Numbered from the stretch's first letter, positions 42,211-52,030 are shown. The stretch: DNA of 64,000 nucleotides from Cellulomonas sp. Root485 (GCF_001426705.1 NZ_LMFC01000001.1:843102-907101), one strand, 5' to 3'. Program-made: numbers and translations. The notes: generated by a model not told the origin, from the sequence alone.

Positions 42211-43757
42211 GCATCGACATGACGAACCAGCCCGACCCGCTGCTGCCGGCCCTCGAGGTCCGCGGCCTGGTCAAGCACTACCCGGGCGTCAAGGCCCTCG
42301 ACGGCGTCGACTTCCACGTCAACCAGAACGAGGTGCTGGGGCTCGCCGGGGAGAACGGCGCCGGCAAGTCGACCCTGCTGAAGGCACTCGTAGGTCTGGT
42401 CCGGCCCGACGCGGGACAGATCTACGTGCGCGGCGAGAAGGTCGGGATGCGCAGCGTGGTCGACGCTGCGAACCACGGCGTCGGCATGGTGTTCCAGGAG
42501 CAGTCGCTGGTGCCCAACCTCACCGCCGCCGAGAACATCGTGCTCGGCAGCGAGGGACCCGGGGTGCGGCGCGGCCTGTACCGCTGGGACACCATGCGCA
42601 GGCTCGCGCAGGAGCAGCTGGACAAGATCGGGTCGACCATCGACCCGCTGGCACGCACCGACACGCTCACCTTCGCCGACCGGCAGATGGTGGAGATCGC
42701 CAAGGTGCTGCGCATCGAGCAGCGCACGAAGTTCGCGCCGGTGATCATCCTCGACGAGCCCACGTCGGTGCTGGAGTCGGGCGAGGTCGAGACCCTGTTC
42801 ACCCAGATCCGGCGGCTGCGCGAGTTCGCCTCCGTCATCTTCGTCTCGCACCGTCTCGACGAGGTGCTCGAGGTGTGCGACCGGGTCACGGTGCTCCGCG
42901 GTGGGCAGTCCGTCGGGGACGTCGCCACGGCCGGTGCCGTCCCGGGCGACCTGCACCGCCTGATGATCGGGTCGACCGGCTCCGACGACCACTACCACGA
43001 CAGCTCGATCGAGCGGCCCGCCGGGGAACCGCGGCCGCGGCTCACCGTGCGTGGCCTGAGCGGTCCGTCGTTCCGCGACGTGGACCTCGACATCGCCGCG
43101 GGGGAGATCCTCGCGATCGTCGGCGTCCACGGCTCAGGGCGCGAGGACGTGTGCCGCGCGCTGTTCGGTGCGCAGGAGACGCTGTCCGGCGAGGTCACCC
43201 TCGACGGGAAGAAGCTCGACCTGTCGGGCAGCCGCGCGGCGTGCTCCGCCGGGGTGGGCTACGTGCCCGCCGAGCGCAAGATCGAGGGCATGGTCGGGCC
43301 CATGTCGGTGGCCGACAACATGACCCTCACCAAGCAGGGGGTCCGCTGCGTCGGGCCGCTGGTCGTACCGGTCCGGCAGGCGTCGGTCGTCGACAGCTGG
43401 ATCTCGCGGCTCTCGATCCGCACGCCGCACCGGGGGACCGCCATCCAGAGGCTCTCCGGCGGCAACCAGCAGAAGGTCGTCCTGGCCCGCTGGCTGGTGG
43501 GCGGCGACATCCGGCTGCTCCTGCTCGACCACCCCACCCGCGGTCTCGACATCGGGGCGCGGTCCGAGGTCTACAAGCTCATGCGCGAGCTGGCGAACAC
43601 CGGCGTCGCCACGCTGCTGCTCGCCGACAGCCTCGAGGAGGCCATCGGCATGGCGGACCGGATCGTCGTGATGAGCGACGGCAGGATCACCGCCGAGGTC
43701 GCGTGCCCGTCGGGCGGCAAGCCGACCCCGCTCGACCTCGTCAAGGAGATGGTGTGA
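42207..43757 (+). CDS. CUT2 ABC importer ATPase (RbsA-like, two nucleotide-binding domains)
   Basis: The 516-residue protein contains two ABC domains. Domain 1 has a full Walker A, GENGAGKST (48-56), Walker B VIILDEPTS and a degenerate signature TFADRQMVEIA. Domain 2 has a degenerate Walker A, GVHGSGRED (306-314), a full signature LSGGNQQ (416-422) and a Walker B in which the catalytic Glu is His442 (LLLLDHPTRGLD). One degenerate site is normal for RbsA-type ATPases. The Glu-to-His change reduces hydrolysis at the second site further. GTG 42207 and the stop are both in 4-bp overlaps with the permease genes. Confidence 0.92.
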   Translation: MSIDMTNQPDPLLPALEVRGLVKHYPGVKALDGVDFHVNQNEVLGLAGENGAGKSTLLKALVGLVRPDAGQIYVRGEKVGMRSVVDAANHGVGMVFQEQSLVPNLTAAENIVLGSEGPGVRRGLYRWDTMRRLAQEQLDKIGSTIDPLARTDTLTFADRQMVEIAKVLRIEQRTKFAPVIILDEPTSVLESGEVETLFTQIRRLREFASVIFVSHRLDEVLEVCDRVTVLRGGQSVGDVATAGAVPGDLHRLMIGSTGSDDHYHDSSIERPAGEPRPRLTVRGLSGPSFRDVDLDIAAGEILAIVGVHGSGREDVCRALFGAQETLSGEVTLDGKKLDLSGSRAACSAGVGYVPAERKIEGMVGPMSVADNMTLTKQGVRCVGPLVVPVRQASVVDSWISRLSIRTPHRGTAIQRLSGGNQQKVVLARWLVGGDIRLLLLDHPTRGLDIGARSEVYKLMRELANTGVATLLLADSLEEAIGMADRIVVMSDGRITAEVACPSGGKPTPLDLVKEMV

Positions 43758-44746
43758 GCACCCCCGTCATGACCAAGCCCGCGCTGGACACCCCCGTCAA
43801 GGGTGGGCCGACGCTCGGTGCCCGCCTGACGTCGTTCATGCCCGTGATCGCCCTCGTCGCCCTGGTGGTCGCTCTCGCCATCGCCGACCCGGGCTTCCTG
43901 ACGGAGCGGAGCCTGACCGCGGTCATCAACACCGCGGCCCCGCTCGCGGTGCTGGCGACCGGGGCCACCATCGTGGTGCTGTGCGGCGGCATCGACCTGT
44001 CGATCGCGGCGCTGGCGTCGCTGTCGAGCGTGTTCCTCGCCCTGTGGCTGCCCAGCCTCGGTGGTCTGAGCACGCTCGCCGTGGTGGGCGTGGCGGCCGC
44101 GATCGGTGCGCTCCAGGGCACCCTGCACGTCGTCCTGCGCATCCCGTCGTTCATCGTCACGCTGGGCGGGATGAGTGTCTTCTCCGCCATCGCCCTCGTG
44201 GTGTCCTCCGCCGGCACGGTGCCGGTCACCGACGACACGGCGATCAGCTGGGCCAACCTGTACGTCGCGGGACGCGTCCCGACCTCCGTCGTCGTGGCCG
44301 TCGTGCTCGTCGCGGTGCTGGCGCTCCTGATCAAGGTGACCCCGCTGGACAGCTACATCAAGGCCACGGGCTTCTCCGAGTCCGCAGCCCGGCTGGGGGG
44401 CGTGCCGGTGGACGCGGTCAAGATCGGGGCGTTCTGCGTCTCGGGTGCCTGCGCCGGGCTCGCGGCGGTGCTGCTGGTCGCGCGCAACTACAGCGGCAGC
44501 CCCACCGTGGCGGACTCGCTGCTGCTGCCCGCGGTCGCGGCGATCGTCGTCGGCGGCACCGCGATCACCGGGGGCCACGGCAGCCTGTGGCGGACGCTGG
44601 CGGGGGCCCTGGTGGTCACGCTGCTCCGGGTCGGGCTGTCCACGGTCGGCGTGTCGTCGGCCTACGAGCAGATCCTGTACGGCGCGATCATCATCGTGGC
44701 GGTGGCGCTGACCCTCGACCGGTCGAAAGTCCTGGTCATCAAGTAA
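43754..44746 (+). CDS. CUT2 ABC importer permease (RbsC-like), second
   Basis: This 330-residue permease shows the BPD_transp_2 pattern: LATGATIVVLCGGIDLSIAAL, RIPSFIVTLGGMSVFSAI, AIVVGGTAITGGHGSLW and a closing VGLSTVGVSSAYEQILYGAII. GTG 43754 overlaps the ATPase stop. It differs clearly from the first permease, supporting a heterodimeric channel. The aldehyde dehydrogenase gene follows after 35 nt. Confidence 0.92.
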   Translation: MSTPVMTKPALDTPVKGGPTLGARLTSFMPVIALVALVVALAIADPGFLTERSLTAVINTAAPLAVLATGATIVVLCGGIDLSIAALASLSSVFLALWLPSLGGLSTLAVVGVAAAIGALQGTLHVVLRIPSFIVTLGGMSVFSAIALVVSSAGTVPVTDDTAISWANLYVAGRVPTSVVVAVVLVAVLALLIKVTPLDSYIKATGFSESAARLGGVPVDAVKIGAFCVSGACAGLAAVLLVARNYSGSPTVADSLLLPAVAAIVVGGTAITGGHGSLWRTLAGALVVTLLRVGLSTVGVSSAYEQILYGAIIIVAVALTLDRSKVLVIK

Positions 44747-44781
44747 AGACTCCATCGCTCCACATCTCCTGGAAGGCCACC

Positions 44782-46278
44782 ATGTCGCTCGACAGCTCCA
44801 CCCTCCTGCCCGCCGTCCGCGCGTTCCTCTCCTCGCCCAAGCAGCTGCTGATCGACGGCGAGTGGGTGGACGCCAAGGACGGGAAGACCTTCGCGACGGT
44901 GAACCCGTCGACCGAGGAGGTCCTCGTCCAGGTCGCCCAGGCGTCCGCGGTGGACGTCGACCGTGCGGTCGCGGCGGCCCGCAACGCCTTCGAGTCGCCG
45001 TCGCCGTGGTCCCGGTTCACGCCACGTGACCGCTCGCACCTGCTGTGGCGCATCGGCGACCTCATCGAGGCCCACGCCGACGAGTTCGCCCAGCTCGAGG
45101 CGCTCGACAACGGCAAGCGGGTCGAGGCGGCGCGGGACGGGGACGTCGCGACCGCCGCGGAGCTGTTCCGCTACTTCGCCGGGTGGGCCACCAAGATGGA
45201 GGGCACCACCATCCCGATGTCGGTGCCGGGCCGGGACTTCCACGCCTACACGCGCCGCGAGGCGATCGGCGTCGTCGCCGGGATCGTGCCGTGGAACTTC
45301 CCGCTGCTCATGGCCTGCTTCAAGATCGTCCCCGCGATCACCGCGGGGAACACGGTCATCCTCAAGCCCGCCGAGCAGACCCCCCTGACCGCGCTGCGGC
45401 TGGGCGAGCTGCTCCTCGAGGCCGGGCTCCCCGCAGGGGTCGTGAACATCCTGCCCGGGTACGGCGACGCGGGTGCCGCGCTCGTCGACCACCCCGGCGT
45501 CGACAAGGTCGCGTTCACCGGGAGCACCGAGGTCGGCAAGAAGATCGCGGCCGCGGCCTCGGTGAACCTCAAGAAGGTGTCCCTCGAGCTCGGCGGGAAG
45601 GCGCCCAACATCATCTTCGCGGACGCCGACCTCGACGCCGCGATCGCCGGTGCCGTCCTCGGTGGCTACTTCAACGAGGGCCAGTGCTGCGTCAACGGCT
45701 CCCGGCTGTACGTGCAGCGCGCGGTCTTCGACCAGGTCGTCGACGGCGTCGCCGCCGCGGCCCGCGCGATCACGGTGGGCGACGGCTTCGAGCCGGGCGC
45801 CCACATGGGTCCGCTGGTGTCGCAGGAGCAGTTCGACAAGGTGCTCGGCTACATCCGCGGTGCCGTCGCCGACGGTGCCGTGCTGAGTGCCGGCAGCGTC
45901 GACCCTGCCCGCGACCGTGGCTTCTTCGTCAGCCCGACCCTGATCACCGGGGTCACGGAGCAGATGGCGGTGCAGACCGACGAGATCTTCGGTCCTGTCG
46001 TGACCGCGATCCCGTTCGACACCGAGGACGAGGTCGTCGCGGCCGCCAACAACACGGTCTACGGCCTGGCTGCCGGGGTCTGGTCGAACAACATCGGGAC
46101 GGCCCACCGCGTCGGTGCGCGGCTGCGCGCGGGCACGGTGTGGCTCAACACCTGGCACGCCGACGACGTCACGCTGCCGCGTGGCGGGTTCAAGCAGTCG
46201 GGGTGGGGGCGTGAGCTCGGTTCGTTCGGGCTGGACGACTACACCGAGCTCAAGACGGTGATCGCCGAGCTCCGGTGA
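44782..46278 (+). CDS. NAD(P)-dependent aldehyde dehydrogenase
   Basis: The 498-residue enzyme has the ALDH fold with GIVPWNFPL, FTGSTEVGKKIA, the general base Glu269 (SLELGGK) and the catalytic Cys303 in GQCCVNG (Cys302 precedes it), and EIFGPVV near the end. ATG 44782 has GGAAGG upstream. As the last gene of the KduI operon it probably oxidises an aldehyde from the imported sugar or its breakdown, for example a glyceraldehyde or semialdehyde. A strong hairpin follows. Confidence 0.9.
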   Translation: MSLDSSTLLPAVRAFLSSPKQLLIDGEWVDAKDGKTFATVNPSTEEVLVQVAQASAVDVDRAVAAARNAFESPSPWSRFTPRDRSHLLWRIGDLIEAHADEFAQLEALDNGKRVEAARDGDVATAAELFRYFAGWATKMEGTTIPMSVPGRDFHAYTRREAIGVVAGIVPWNFPLLMACFKIVPAITAGNTVILKPAEQTPLTALRLGELLLEAGLPAGVVNILPGYGDAGAALVDHPGVDKVAFTGSTEVGKKIAAAASVNLKKVSLELGGKAPNIIFADADLDAAIAGAVLGGYFNEGQCCVNGSRLYVQRAVFDQVVDGVAAAARAITVGDGFEPGAHMGPLVSQEQFDKVLGYIRGAVADGAVLSAGSVDPARDRGFFVSPTLITGVTEQMAVQTDEIFGPVVTAIPFDTEDEVVAAANNTVYGLAAGVWSNNIGTAHRVGARLRAGTVWLNTWHADDVTLPRGGFKQSGWGRELGSFGLDDYTELKTVIAELR

Positions 46279-46311
46279 GGCGCCCGACCGCCGGCTGACG
46301 CCGGCGCGCCG

Positions 46312-46340
46312 CAGGCACGACGGGGGGTCCGTCGTGCCTG
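46312..46340. terminator. Strong terminator after the aldehyde dehydrogenase gene
   Basis: CAGGCACGACGG (46312-46323) pairs perfectly over 12 bp with 46329-46340 around the loop GGGGT. It closes the KduI operon. Confidence 0.8.
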
Positions 46341-46525
46341 TTCGTGCGCCCGGAAACGGCTCGGAGATTCATGTATCTGAACCATTTCACGTTTCTGTTC
46401 ACAAATCAGGATCAGGTTCTTGCATATGTGCGATATCCGACAGTACGTTCCCTGAGGACGAGACCCGCTGGTGCGCCTGCGGCTCCGTCCTGAGTCGGTC
46501 TGAGTCCACGATCAAGGGATCAACG

Positions 46526-49500
46526 ATGAACCTGCGACGCCGATCTGTTCGTCCTCGACCTTCGGTCCTGCGCCTCGTCGCGCTGGCCGCCGCACTCGCC
46601 GTCGCCGTCCCCGCGCTGGCCGCCCCGGCAGCCGCGGCCGTCGACGACGACGTGCTGAAGGTCCTCCTCTTCTACAAGCCGAACTTCCACGCCTCGCACG
46701 TGCAGGCGCGGCAGGCCGTGCGCGACCTGGCGACCGAGCTGGCTGGCGAGTACGACAAGACCCTCGAGATCCAGGAGACGGAGGACCCCGCGGCGTTCAC
46801 GACCGCGAACCTGGCGACCGTCGACGCGATGGTGTTCGCCCAGACCGGTGGGGTGCTCTTCGACGCGGCCCAGCGCGCCGCGCTCGAGGGCTACATCCGG
46901 GGCGGTGGCGGGTTCATGGGCCTGCACTACACCGGCTGGTCGGTGGGGCAGAGCGAGCACGACGTCAACCCGTTCTACGCCCGCCTCGTCGGCGCGATGT
47001 CCGAGGGGCACCCGGAGAACCCCGCCGTGCGCCCGGGCCGCGTCGTCGTGAGCGACGTGCAGCACCCGCTGACGGCCGGGGTCCCGACGAGCTTCACGCG
47101 CAGCGACGAGTGGTACGACTGGACGGTCAACCCCGCCCCCGACGTGCGTACCCTGCTCCTCGCGGACGAGGCGTCGTACGGTGGCGGCCGGCAGGGCACC
47201 TCGCACCCGATCACGTGGTGCCAGGAGATCGACGCCGGCAGGTCCTGGTACTCCGCGATGGGCCACGAGGGCACGGCGTACTCCGAGCCGGTCATCCGCA
47301 CGCAGATGCGCAACGGCCTCGCCTACGCCAGCGGTCTGCTGCAGGCCGACTGCTCGGCTCCGTCCAAGGAGGCGGGCGGCGCCTGGAGCGACGTCACGCC
47401 GTGGCCGCTGATGCCCATCAACATGGCGCTCACCTCCGACGGCACGGTGCAGTCCTTCGGCAGCGTCGGCGGCTGGGGCACCGACGCCGCGCCGTACGAC
47501 TGGACCGGCAACAGCACGATCACGCAGGGCGGCCAGATGGAGGTCGACGTCTGGGACCCCGCCCAGGAGCGCACGCTGGCGAACCTGCGCACCGGGATCC
47601 TGCCGAACACCACGTACACCGACCTGTTCTGTTCCATGCAGGTCCAGAACCCGCACGACCACTCGACCATGACGGTCGGCGGTGACGACGGGCTGGGCGG
47701 CAACGCGCCCAACGACGCGGCCATCGGCGTCACCAGCTACACCACCAACAACGGGCTCCAGAACGAGGCGCCCATGAACTTCCCGCGCTGGTACCCGACC
47801 GGCACGACCATGCCGAACGGCGACATCGTCGTGCAGGGCGGCAGCCTCCGAGGCGGTCCGGGCGGACCCGGCGTGCTCACCCCCGAGATCTACACGCCCG
47901 ACGAGGGCAGCGGCTGGAAGACCCTCGACGGCGCCCGGAGCCCGGTGGCGTACGGCGACGGCGGCGCCGACCACGCGGGTGCGGACGAGAACCGCTGGTG
48001 GTACCCGCGGGCGTTCGTGACCCCGGGCAGCGGCACCCTGTTCAACATCAGCGGCACGCAGATGTTCGAGCTCGACCCGAGCGGCAACGACGGCACCGGC
48101 GAGCTCACGCTGCGCGGCACCCTGCCGGCCGGCATCGCCAACCAGGGCGCCGACGGCAACCCCGTCGGCGCGACCTCGACGGCCACGATGTACCGCCCGG
48201 GCAAGATCCTGCAGGTCGGCGGCGGCTGGTGGGGCAACGGTGGCGGCCCGGACGGTGCGCGCGCCGGCTTCACGGTCGACATCACCGGTGGCGCGGCCAA
48301 CCCCGTCATCGCACCGACCGAGCCGATGGCCTACCAGCGCCACTGGGCGACCTCGACGGTCCTGCCCGACGGTGACGTGCTGGTCACCGGCGGCGGCCGG
48401 GAGAACAACGGCAACGGCGGGTACGTCACGAACGCGGAGATCTGGGACCCGGAGACGGGGGAGTGGACGACGGTCGAGGCACCGTACGAGCACGCCCGGC
48501 TCTACCACTCCGCTGCGTTGCTCCTGCCCGACGGCCGCGTGATGGTCGGCGGTGGCGGTGCACCCGGTCCGCGCAGCTACACGGACGTGGAGTACTACTC
48601 CCCGGCGTACCTGTTCGACGGCCAGGAGCTCGCGCAGCGGCCCGAGATCACCGACGCCCCCGAGGCCATCGGCTACGACGGCACGTTCGGGATCGGGACG
48701 TCCGGTGACGTCTCTCGCGTGACCCTGGTCCGCAACGGGTCGGTGACGCACGGTTTCAACAACGACCAGAACTTCCAGGACCTGGAGTTCACCCAGGTGC
48801 CCGGCTCGGGCGAGGTCACCATCACGGCACCGCAGGACGGCACCTACGCCCCTCCGGGCGCGTACATGCTGTTCGTCTTCGACGCGGACGGCACCCCGTC
48901 GGTCGCGTCGATCGTCGACATCGACCCCGAGGTGGCGATGGACAAGCGGACCCCGCAGGTCGTCGACCAGTTCGAGTACCCGCGCCTGCCCGCCGACTGG
49001 CGCGGCGGCAACCCCGCCGCGGTCATCGACGTGGCGGCGGGCAACGGCCGGATGGCGCCGTGGACCGTCGACAGCCAGGTCCAGCTCGTGCGCGGCACCG
49101 CGCCGGGCCAGGGTGGTCTCGGCCTCACCGGCTACCACGTCGCCCTGGGCGGCTCGGGAAGCCTCGAGCGCACGCTCACGGGCCTCGAGCCCGACCGTGA
49201 GTACCGGATCTCGCTGCGGTACGCACGCGACAGCCGGTCGGCGGCCGGGTCAGGACCCGGGACGGCCGCGCTGTCGGTCGGCAGCCTGAGCACCACGCTC
49301 ACGGCGACGACGGACACGCCGTCGCAGAGCAGCGGACCGATCACGTTCGGCACGTACGTCGGGACCTTCACGGCCACGGCGCGCACCGAGACGCTCACGC
49401 TCGCCGGTGCGGGTGCCGGCCTCGTGATCGACGACCTCGTCGTCATCGGCGTCGACCCGGGTGTCGGCGACGTCCCGGTCCACTACGAGTTCGAGGAGGG

Positions 49501-51982
49501 CGAGGGCGCCTCGGCGGCCAACACGGGCACCGACTCCACGGTCGGGGCGGCGACCCTGACCGGCAACGCCGGCTGGTCCGCCGCCGGTGCCCTCGGCGGT
49601 GCGCTCGACCTGTCGGGCGGCTCCAACGCGAACGCCGTGGACCTGCCGGACAACCTGCTGCAGGGCGAGGAGAGCTTCTCCACCTCGTTCTGGGTCCGTC
49701 CCGACACCAAGGCGAACTGGATCGGACTGTTCCACCTCGGCGACGGGCTGGAAGGGGCGGGCAGCTTCTTCCAGATCCAGATGCAGACACAGGCGGCGGG
49801 GAACACCGGCCTGGCGGCCACCTTCAAGGCGAAGGGCAGCGCTCTGCAGGAACGCGTCTACGCGACGCCGACCAAGGACGTCGTCGCCGACCAGTGGAAC
49901 CACGTGGCGTTCACCCGCGAGGGCGCGACCGGCACGCTGTTCCTGAACGGTGTGGCGGTCGCGAGCCGGAACGACCTCACGATCGACATGGCCGACGTCG
50001 GGCCCACGTCGAACAACTGGCTGGGTCGCAACGGGTTCCCCGACCCCGCGTACGACGGGCTGATGGACGACGTCCGCCTCTACACGTCCACGCTGTCGGC
50101 GGACGACGTGGCAGCCCTGTACGACGACGGCACCGCGCTGCGCACCACGACGACGCTCACGGCCGACCCGGCCTCCCCGTCGCCGTTCGCGGAGCCGGTG
50201 GCCTTCACGGCCGCCGTCGAGGGCGAGGACGGCCAGCCCGCCGGCGGCACGGTCGCGCTGTGGGTCGACGGCGTCGCCGTCGGCTCGACGGTGACCCTGG
50301 CGGGGGGGACGGCCACGTTCCCCGGCGTCACCCTGACCCGGGGCGACCACCAGGTCGAGGCCCGGTTCACGGCCGCCGACGGCTGGCGGGACTCGACCGG
50401 GACCCTCACGCACACGGTCCAGGGGCCACCTCCGGGATCGGGTGTACCCGTCCGGTACGCCTTCGACGAGGGGACCGGCACGACGGCCGCCAACAGCGGC
50501 CTGGACCAGTCGATCGGGGCGGCGACGCTCCAGGGGAGCACCGGCTGGGCAGCGGGCGGCAAGTTCGGACCCGCACTGTCCCTGCCCGGTGGCGGCTCGG
50601 CCACCGGCAACCACGTGCGGCTGCCGGACGACGTCCAGGCGGGCATGGACGACGAGTTCAGCGTGTCGGTGTGGGCACGGCCCGACGTCCTGCCGGGGTG
50701 GGTCCCGCTCGTGCAGATCGGCAGCAGCACGGACACGTTCTTCCTGCTGCAGTCGAACACCAACGCCGCGGGTGCCACCGGGTTCGCCGCGACCTTCAAG
50801 AAGGCCGGGGCAGCCAACCAGGAGCGCCTGACGCTGGGTGGCGGCAACGACCTGCCGCTGAACCAGTGGACGCACGTGGTCTACACGCACAGCGGCACCA
50901 CCGGGAAGATCTACTTCGACGGTGAGCTGCGGGGCACCCGGACCGACTTCACGCTCGACATGAGCGACGTCGGGGTCGCCGGCAGCACCACCGCCAACCT
51001 GATCGGTGGCACCAGCTGGCCGGACGGACGGTTCGACGGACTCGTCGACGAGTTCCAGCTGTTCGGCTACGCGCTGACCGAGGAGCAGATCGACGGGCTG
51101 TTCGCCGGCCCGCCGCCCGCGAACACCGCTCCTGTCGGGGTCGTCGACTCCTACACGGCCAGCGAGGACGACGCCCTGTTCGTCGCTCCGCCGGGCGTCC
51201 TGGCCAACGACACCGACGCCGAGGGCAACCCGCTCACGGCGACCGGCGCCACGCAGCCGAGCCACGGTGACCTGCTGCTGGCGGCATCGGGGTCCTTCAC
51301 CTACACCCCCGACGCCGGGTTCTCCGGCACGGACACCTTCACGTACACGGCGAGCGACGGGACGCTCACCTCGCCGCCGGTGACGGTGACCATCACGGTG
51401 GAGGCGGACGTCGACCCCGGACCGGTGACCACCACGGTCACCGGGACGGCGAAGACCTTCACCTTCGGCAAGGCCGGTGCCGTCGTCGCGACGGTCGCGC
51501 CGGCCACGGCCACGGGGACGGTCACGGTGCTCCTCGGAGACCGCATCGTCGGGTCGGGCGCGGTGTCGGCGGGCTCGGTCACGATCCCGCTGCCGGCGAA
51601 GTCCCTGCCGACCGGGGACCACGTGCTCGCACTCCAGTACTCCGGGGACCCGACCCACGCGGCCTCGACAGGGACCGTGCCGGTGACGGTGCGCAAGGTC
51701 CTGCCGGTCATGGAGGTCAAGGCGCCCGCCGAGGTGAAGAAGGGGAAGCGCCCCACGGTCAGCGTGACCCTGCTGGCCTATGACGACGTGCTCGTCACCG
51801 GCACGGTCACGGTCGCGGTCGCCGGTGGTGTCTCGATCACCGCCCCTCTGGTGGACGGCAGGGTGGCCGTCGAGCTCCCGAAGGCCACCACGGTCGGCGT
51901 GCTGGACGTCATGGTGACCTACAACGGCAGCAGCGTGGCCAGGAAGGTGGAGAAGGCCCTCACCATCACCGTCATCAAGTAG
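46526..51982 (+). CDS. Secreted ThuA-copper radical oxidase multidomain protein
   Basis: The 1818-residue protein has a signal peptide (about 1-38, ending APAAAA). Domains in order: ThuA-like (about 40-275), galactose/glyoxal-oxidase-type kelch propeller (290-690), DUF1929-type Ig-like cap (710-805), a beta-sandwich (812-980), LamG-like (982-1200), Ig-like repeat (1206-1298), second LamG-like (1305-1528), Big_9-type (1532-1630) and two Ig-like repeats to the end. All copper-radical residues can be placed: Cys369 (LFCSM) and Tyr423 (RWYPT) for the Cys-Tyr cofactor, Tyr660-His661 (LYHSAA) and His742 (VTHGFNND). Spacing agrees with galactose oxidase (228, 272, 495/496, 581). It should oxidise an alcohol or aldehyde group on a carbohydrate and make H2O2. 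AAGGGA precedes ATG 46526. No sortase motif or C-terminal membrane segment is seen. Confidence 0.88.
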   Translation: MNLRRRSVRPRPSVLRLVALAAALAVAVPALAAPAAAAVDDDVLKVLLFYKPNFHASHVQARQAVRDLATELAGEYDKTLEIQETEDPAAFTTANLATVDAMVFAQTGGVLFDAAQRAALEGYIRGGGGFMGLHYTGWSVGQSEHDVNPFYARLVGAMSEGHPENPAVRPGRVVVSDVQHPLTAGVPTSFTRSDEWYDWTVNPAPDVRTLLLADEASYGGGRQGTSHPITWCQEIDAGRSWYSAMGHEGTAYSEPVIRTQMRNGLAYASGLLQADCSAPSKEAGGAWSDVTPWPLMPINMALTSDGTVQSFGSVGGWGTDAAPYDWTGNSTITQGGQMEVDVWDPAQERTLANLRTGILPNTTYTDLFCSMQVQNPHDHSTMTVGGDDGLGGNAPNDAAIGVTSYTTNNGLQNEAPMNFPRWYPTGTTMPNGDIVVQGGSLRGGPGGPGVLTPEIYTPDEGSGWKTLDGARSPVAYGDGGADHAGADENRWWYPRAFVTPGSGTLFNISGTQMFELDPSGNDGTGELTLRGTLPAGIANQGADGNPVGATSTATMYRPGKILQVGGGWWGNGGGPDGARAGFTVDITGGAANPVIAPTEPMAYQRHWATSTVLPDGDVLVTGGGRENNGNGGYVTNAEIWDPETGEWTTVEAPYEHARLYHSAALLLPDGRVMVGGGGAPGPRSYTDVEYYSPAYLFDGQELAQRPEITDAPEAIGYDGTFGIGTSGDVSRVTLVRNGSVTHGFNNDQNFQDLEFTQVPGSGEVTITAPQDGTYAPPGAYMLFVFDADGTPSVASIVDIDPEVAMDKRTPQVVDQFEYPRLPADWRGGNPAAVIDVAAGNGRMAPWTVDSQVQLVRGTAPGQGGLGLTGYHVALGGSGSLERTLTGLEPDREYRISLRYARDSRSAAGSGPGTAALSVGSLSTTLTATTDTPSQSSGPITFGTYVGTFTATARTETLTLAGAGAGLVIDDLVVIGVDPGVGDVPVHYEFEEGEGASAANTGTDSTVGAATLTGNAGWSAAGALGGALDLSGGSNANAVDLPDNLLQGEESFSTSFWVRPDTKANWIGLFHLGDGLEGAGSFFQIQMQTQAAGNTGLAATFKAKGSALQERVYATPTKDVVADQWNHVAFTREGATGTLFLNGVAVASRNDLTIDMADVGPTSNNWLGRNGFPDPAYDGLMDDVRLYTSTLSADDVAALYDDGTALRTTTTLTADPASPSPFAEPVAFTAAVEGEDGQPAGGTVALWVDGVAVGSTVTLAGGTATFPGVTLTRGDHQVEARFTAADGWRDSTGTLTHTVQGPPPGSGVPVRYAFDEGTGTTAANSGLDQSIGAATLQGSTGWAAGGKFGPALSLPGGGSATGNHVRLPDDVQAGMDDEFSVSVWARPDVLPGWVPLVQIGSSTDTFFLLQSNTNAAGATGFAATFKKAGAANQERLTLGGGNDLPLNQWTHVVYTHSGTTGKIYFDGELRGTRTDFTLDMSDVGVAGSTTANLIGGTSWPDGRFDGLVDEFQLFGYALTEEQIDGLFAGPPPANTAPVGVVDSYTASEDDALFVAPPGVLANDTDAEGNPLTATGATQPSHGDLLLAASGSFTYTPDAGFSGTDTFTYTASDGTLTSPPVTVTITVEADVDPGPVTTTVTGTAKTFTFGKAGAVVATVAPATATGTVTVLLGDRIVGSGAVSAGSVTIPLPAKSLPTGDHVLALQYSGDPTHAASTGTVPVTVRKVLPVMEVKAPAEVKKGKRPTVSVTLLAYDDVLVTGTVTVAVAGGVSITAPLVDGRVAVELPKATTVGVLDVMVTYNGSSVARKVEKALTITVIK

Positions 51983-51989
51983 CGCGACC

Positions 51990-52030
51990 ACGACGCGGGC
52001 CCGGAGGAATCTCCTCCGGGCCCGCGTCGT
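51990..52030. terminator. Very strong bidirectional terminator
   Basis: A 19-bp perfect stem, 51990-52008 with 52012-52030, closes on a 3-nt loop ATC. It separates the ends of the oxidase gene and the convergent tautomerase gene. Confidence 0.85.

Noticed and set aside
51700-51982. Cell-wall sorting signal at the end of the oxidase protein
   Set aside because: No LPXTG-like motif, hydrophobic helix or basic tail follows the last Ig-like domain.
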